Below, in pieces: positions 59,129 through 64,000 of a stretch of 64,000 nucleotides of DNA. The stretch spans positions 143,832,344 to 143,896,343 of the forward strand of contig JAOWCC010000577.1 in the NCBI GenBank assembly GCA_030867875.1, in the 5' to 3' direction. Origin of the DNA: Actinernus sp. WN-2022 (taxonomy: Eukaryota > Cnidaria > Anthozoa > Actiniaria > Actinernidae). The translations under genes were made by a program, and so were the position numbers. Below the pieces are notes generated by a model. That model was given only the letters and a program-made list of their open reading frames with translations, searched no databases and was not told the DNA's origin. Every line of letters begins with the position of its first letter. Position 1 is the first letter of the stretch.

Positions 59129-59320
59129 ACTAACTCCTTGTATCTCTCCCTTTCTCTTGTGAGTTTTGAACGATAAGTCTATGAGCAAATAATTCGAAGG
59201 CAGCTATGTTATCAGACGGTATCGGAGAGACGCCCAAAACTGGGCACGACTCGATATCCAATACGGCTCTGAATTGAATGCAGGGAGTATTTATATTCCA
59301 CTGGCCAATCACAGGCGACT
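59126..59320 (-). promoter_or_regulatory. Distal TATA/CCAAT promoter and 5' UTR of beta-spectrin
   Basis: On the minus strand a CCAAT-type GATTGG (about 59305-59310) precedes a TATA box (ATATAAATA, 59288-59296). A start site near 59260 would give a leader of about 130 bases before the exon 1 ATG. The region is locally richer in CG dinucleotides than its surroundings. Start site and promoter activity are inferred. Confidence 0.45.
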
Positions 59321-60207
59321 ATTCCCTCGCTCTGAATATAAACACACCTTGATCGTTTTATGCATGAATATAAAAAAAAGTAATTTCGAGCTTTTTGGAA
59401 TAGAAAAAAACGTTTATAAAGTTTTTGTTTTATTCTTTAATAAGAGCAGCGTTGTTAATATGTTGTCCCCAGACTCGTCACGGTAACCAATGAAAATGAT
59501 CAAAACACACGATCTAATATATAGGTTAGCATAGCAAAACTGACTAAAAAATTGTTCAGTAGAAAAAGTCCAGGAGGTATACTTTTCTTGAGTGGAAAGC
59601 CACAGGCATTCATATAAAAAGTACCAGGGTAAATCTTGTTTACTTTATAGCCATGTTGTAGTCGAACCGGCAATTTAGTACTGTTCTTGATTTGACCTGA
59701 TAGAAAGTGTATGACGTCATCCGTACTCTACCGGCATCACTTTTTACTCTGCAGGCCGTTATTACTCGGGCTGCCTGTGGCAGGCACGAGTTTTTTTTTT
59801 TTGTTCAATGCAGCAAAATTTCTGCGCATGTGTTAAATTATGCATTAATTGTTTCTCAGATTTTACCCCTTTTTCCGAGTTCCTCCTGCCTCTTGAATTG
59901 GGCCAGATGGATGAAATACGAGAAAAATATCCAATCAAGTGCTTCCAAGAGAAGACTGGAAAACAAAGAAAGCTAAAATTCGAAGAAATAGATATTGGAA
60001 CCTATAAACCATCCAAGGAGAACATCTTATTTTGGGTGAAGGTACTTCAAGACCAATATTATGAGTCACTTAAAAGCTGTCAGAGATTTACCGTAAGTTG
60101 GATCGACCACTTAAATGAGGCAGAGACACAGTCAGAGAGTATCGAGATCAAGTTATTTCGTTCCAGCGAGAATATTGACCTAGCGGAAGCTGTCGAAGGA
60201 TTTTTAC

Positions 60208-60762
60208 CCCATGAAAAATGGGTATGTATGGGAGGCCAAGAAGCTCAAACCCTGACCCTGTTTGACCCAATCCGAGCTCCAAAACCCTGATTGCCCCCTT
60301 TTTGGGAAAAAAAACCTGATTGCCCCTTCTTTAAATTGTTTTCAAAACACGGTCGGATATATATCCTGGCCGGTATACCGCGTACCGGGATTTCATGCAA
60401 AATACGGAACATTTCAAGTCGGGACGTGGCATTGGGTAAATAAATCAGCAGATGAAGTACATAGATAAAATTAGCGGCGTCACGATGTATGGGAACCTCA
60501 GTGCTTGCATGTGGGCAGGCGATAAAAATGCGGCAACAGAAGGTCTTTTTTTGACATAGTAGTTAAAAAAATGAACTGCCTAAAAAATACTGAACCCCGA
60601 CCCTGACTGCACCCAAATTATACTCAAATCCTGACCCTGATCTGCCCAAATCAGGTCAAAACCCTGACCCTACCTGCCCAAACTGAGCTCAAAACCCTGA
60701 CCCACCCGGGCGGCACATACATAATACGTCACAAACAGGAGTACCCCCCCCCCCCCCCCCCC
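60208..60762 (-). mobile_element. 555-bp insertion with 10-bp target duplication and poly(G/C) end
   Basis: GGATTTTTAC occurs at 60198-60207 and again at 60763-60772, while copy 1 of the host repeat has it once (in near-identical form), so the insertion is directly visible. Minus strand: it begins with about 20 G, then TACTCCTGTTTGTGACG, followed by several degenerate TCAGGGTTTTGAGCTC units. No ORF is convincing. Confidence 0.65.
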
Positions 60763-61311
60763 GGATTTTTACTTATAATCATCCACGTCTACTTAACAAC
60801 AGGAGTAGTTATGTTCCAAGGCACCGCATACGAGGCATGGGCAAAGATTGAGTTTCCCAGATTACAGATGAAAGTAGAGAACTTAATGAATCTTAAAGAT
60901 ACTTCGGAGTCGTTGGATGAAGAAACGAGCTGGAAGAAACAGAGGTCACGCGCGACATGCTTGAGAACATGTTCAACACTTTATGTTATATTAAGAAAAC
61001 AAAACAAGTTACAGAGCCTGCAAGTTCACAAGTCAATGAACCTGTAGTTTTGGATCAACATATCCTTGAAACTCCAAAAGCAACACGTACACATACACAT
61101 GAGTCAAATTCAAACCGGAAGAGACGGAATTCTTTAGATTCTTCACGAGGGTTGTTAGCCCGCAATAAGAACTCTCGCTGATTTAAAGACCTTGATTTGT
61201 AACATGGAGGCTGACGTAACTGATATGCGTAATGAATTCTTACTCTCGTCACGTCAAAACACGAATCAAGAAACGAAACTCAGTCATTTGGAAGACAAAT
61301 TAGAAAGCGAG

Positions 61312-63345
61312 TGCAGGTGACTCTGTGAATAATGAAATAATCAAAACCTCTGTGGATGTGTTAGCACCTTATTTTGTTAAACTCTTCAACGCAGTTTTAT
61401 CGCGCGGTGTGTTTCCAAAAGTATGGTCGGAAGGCTACATTGTGCCTCTTCACCGAATCGGGAAGTCGCCTCGATCCTCTTAATTATAGAGGGATTTGTA
61501 TTAGCAGTTGTTTAGGCAAGTTTTTTACTCTGATTTTGAATACTCGTTTAAATGCTTTCTTGACAGAAAATCAAATTTTCAATAAATGTCAAATTGGTTT
61601 TCGCCACGGGTTCAGAACGTCGGATCATGTGTTAGTTATGAAGACGTTAATTGATTTTTATAGAACTCGTCAAAAACCGTTGTTTGCGTGTTTCATAGAT
61701 TTTAGAAAGGCCTACGATAGTGTTTGGAGAGAAGGTTTGTTTTATAAACTTATTAAATATGGTTGTAGTAAAAAGTTGGTACGCATATTACTCAGTATGT
61801 ATTCATCTGTTAGATCGGCGGTTAAATTGCGCCAAGGAATTACCCCCTTTTTTCAGTCCGACATCGGAGTTAAACAGGGGTGTAACCTCAGTCCCACTCT
61901 ATTCAATCTCTTTATAAATGATATCCCCGGACTATTCAACACGCCTTCTTGTGACTCGGTATTGTTGGGGGACACAAAGTTGAGTTGTTTGCTCTATGCA
62001 GATGATCTAGTGTTGTTATCTGAGTCTGAGTCTGGGCTGCAAGTTTGTATTCGTAAGCTGGAGAGATATGCTAAAAAGTGGAAATTGCGAGTTAATTTGA
62101 AAAAGTCCAAAGTTTTAGTTTTTGGGACGAAGGCTCAGCGACGTTTGTACGTTACCTCTAAATGGTCTTTTGGCAGCGATGCGTTAGAATCAGTTGATGA
62201 ATATACATATTTGGGAATAACGTTCCATTATGGCGGTGGCTTTAAGATTGCTCACTGAGACACTTTATAATAAAGCGTTACGCGCTTATCACGGTTTGTT
62301 GAGAAGCCGTTTTTCTAATGTGGAAAATGTCCCGATAAAAGTACTGCTGAAATTGTTTTAAACGCTTGTAGTCCCGCTGCTGTTATATGGGTGCGAAATC
62401 TGGGGAGTACATGTTTTAGGACGCATATCTAATTTCGATATGTTCAAGAAAAAGTTCTTCGGTATGGCTAACGATATAGAAAAACTGCATTTGAAATTTT
62501 GCAAGCGTATCTTAGGGGTCCATTCCAAGTCTACAAATTTGGCTGTATATGCAGAGTTGGGAAGGACACCAATGATTGTACATATGTCTTCATTAGTAGT
62601 CAAATATTGGTTACGTGTGAAAGATTCATTATATGAGAATGAATTGGTGGGTAAAGCAGCACGCTTAAATATTCAGTCTAATTCTCAGGGCGTTAAATTC
62701 ACCAATTATTTGTTGGAAATGTGCAATGTAAAACCTTTGAGTAATCTTGTTATTACATCTAATGGTAACATCAAACTTCTTGTTAAATATCTTAAGTCTG
62801 AAGTATGTGATATTCATTTCAATAATATGTGGAAGGACCAGGTTCAGCAGTGTAGTAAACTGCGTACTTTTAATCTTGTAAAATCGAGAATAGGCTTTGA
62901 AAATTACTTATCTCGCATTTCAAATGTAAAGCATCGTCAGGCGGTGACAAGATTTAGGATTTCCGCGCATAAGTTTCCTGTTGAAGCTGGTCGATATGCA
63001 AATATCACTTACGATTTACGTATATGTACAATTTGTAATATGAATGAAGTAGGTGATGAACAGCATTACTTTTCAAATTGTACCAATAGCAAATTAGTGA
63101 ATCTTAGGAATATTTTTTTTAGTAACAGTTCGTTTAGTCGTCTCAGTCATCGCGACTTATTTTTATACTGCTCATCAATGACGGATGTGTCTATTGTAAA
63201 AAGCACAGCACAATATATATATATGATATCACTACTATATTTAATGAATGTTCTTGTAATAGTTAGATGATATTATGCATGTTTTTGTAATTCCTATGTA
63301 CCAGTGATGGTGTTGTTGATGGAATAAACATTATTATTATTATTA
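61312..63345 (+). pseudogene. 5'-truncated LINE with reverse transcriptase, frameshifted
   Basis: Inserted in the repeat above. RT motifs are in order: LDPLNYRGICISSCLGKFF, NKCQIGFRHGFRTSDHVL, ACFIDFRKAYDSVW (first catalytic Asp), GVKQGCNLSPTLFNLFINDI, LLYADDLVLL (catalytic YADD intact) and KLRVNLKKSKVLVF. A C-terminal part (62440-63270) carries CTICN..EVGDEQHYFSNC, a zinc-knuckle-like motif. Frameshifts at about 61460 and 62250 and one stop at about 62359 inactivate it. The element ends AATAAACATTATTATTATTA. The 5' truncation suggests target-primed reverse transcription. Confidence 0.8.
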
Positions 63346-64000
63346 TGGACGGCGTAATGGTCTCGTCAAGAACAGCAGCTAAAGTTACAAAGAGGCACAC
63401 AAATTGACCACGAGTACAATTAACATGACTTCCAGAGGTTTTATAGAGAGAACAGACGCCGCGCAGAAAGAGCCGCGAGGCGGCGATCAGCGAACTTGAT
63501 AAAGAGCCACAGGGAAATATAGTGATAGCTCCATCACAGGATGGACAGGATACAACTTATAATTTGGGACAAATATAAACATACATTTGAGACAATCATC
63601 TATTAGTACTCGGAACCTGCAGTATAACAGAACAGCAGACTAAATTGTAAACGTGTGTTTCATGAATAAGTAGTGTTTAAATTAAAAGGTCAACTACGAG
63701 AAAAACAAAAATATTCAATTACATATATCCTAGGGGAGCGAGCAGAGAATGAAAGTCACCGCACTACCGGCCACTCCTAAAGACTGCTAAATTCAGCTAA
63801 TAGTTCTTCCCTTTGGTTATTAATAAGAGGATTTCAAATGAAAGTGTATTTCATCTTCAATCTCATGTGGCCCGAGTGAAAGCCCAGATGGGCTCTTGTT
63901 TTCTTAAGACTTCGAGGTGTCAAGGGTAACTGAACTTCCTAACTGATTAATTGTGCCGCCTATGAACAGCTGTTTCTAGCTTTAGCTGAGCTAGATCCTA

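Larger units (their letters stand above)
59762..63905 (+). mobile_element. Unclassified protein-coding repeat, copy 2, with two nested insertions
   Basis: Same ends as 38701-40495. The first ORF piece (59808 on) reads [40 protein letters not shown] and [20 protein letters not shown]. After insertion 1 (60208-60762) it resumes with [38 protein letters not shown] and a Ser/Arg/Asn-rich part. Insertion 2 is the LINE at 61312-63345; the region after it has no match in copy 1 until about 63660. Pattern: helical or coiled-coil protein of unknown role, with no nucleotidyl-transferase motif seen. Confidence 0.55.

Noticed and set aside
59129..59188. N-terminal extension of exon 1 upstream of MAVEV
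   Set aside because: The extension has no ATG (it begins with TTG) and is better explained as 5' UTR.

Overview
The window is genomic DNA of an invertebrate animal, most likely an anthozoan cnidarian and perhaps a stony coral. The sequence shows an AT-rich, intron-dense gene with short GT-AG introns and two GC-AG introns. Decayed LINEs, tRNA-derived SINEs and foldback MITEs are very abundant. Naming a coral is inference from repeat style and from very high protein similarity to animal beta-spectrin; nothing here fixes the species.

One gene dominates: a beta-spectrin (SPTB/SPTBN1-like) on the minus strand. Its 5' end is at about 59.26 kb and it runs off the left edge. I reconstruct 44 coding exons, all with matching phases. 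They encode about 1,978 residues: a 5' leader, two calponin-homology domains (actin binding), spectrin repeats 1-15 and the start of repeat 16. The remaining repeats 16-17 and any PH domain must lie left of position 1. The ankyrin-binding region (repeats 14-15) is intact. No frameshift or premature stop was found in any exon.

The 5' part is spread out. A TATA-bearing distal promoter and coding exon 1 lie at 59.0-59.3 kb. A 12-kb intron 1 and an 8.6-kb intron 2 follow, and the dense exons lie from 38.3 kb down to 0.3 kb. A second promoter-like region at 47.6-47.7 kb looks bidirectional: leftward it could drive an alternative non-coding first exon, rightward a small candidate gene of about 89 codons nested in intron 1.

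Almost everything else is repeats: LINE remnants (3.4-3.95, 21.6-22.15, 35.0-35.9, 49.4-50.85, 51.6-51.85, 54.1-54.5 and 61.3-63.35 kb), SINEs (4.1, 16.7, 20.1, 24.0 and 34.1 kb), many hairpin or TIR elements, and two degenerate copies of an unfamiliar protein-coding repeat (38.7-40.5 and 59.8-63.9 kb), the second carrying two nested insertions.
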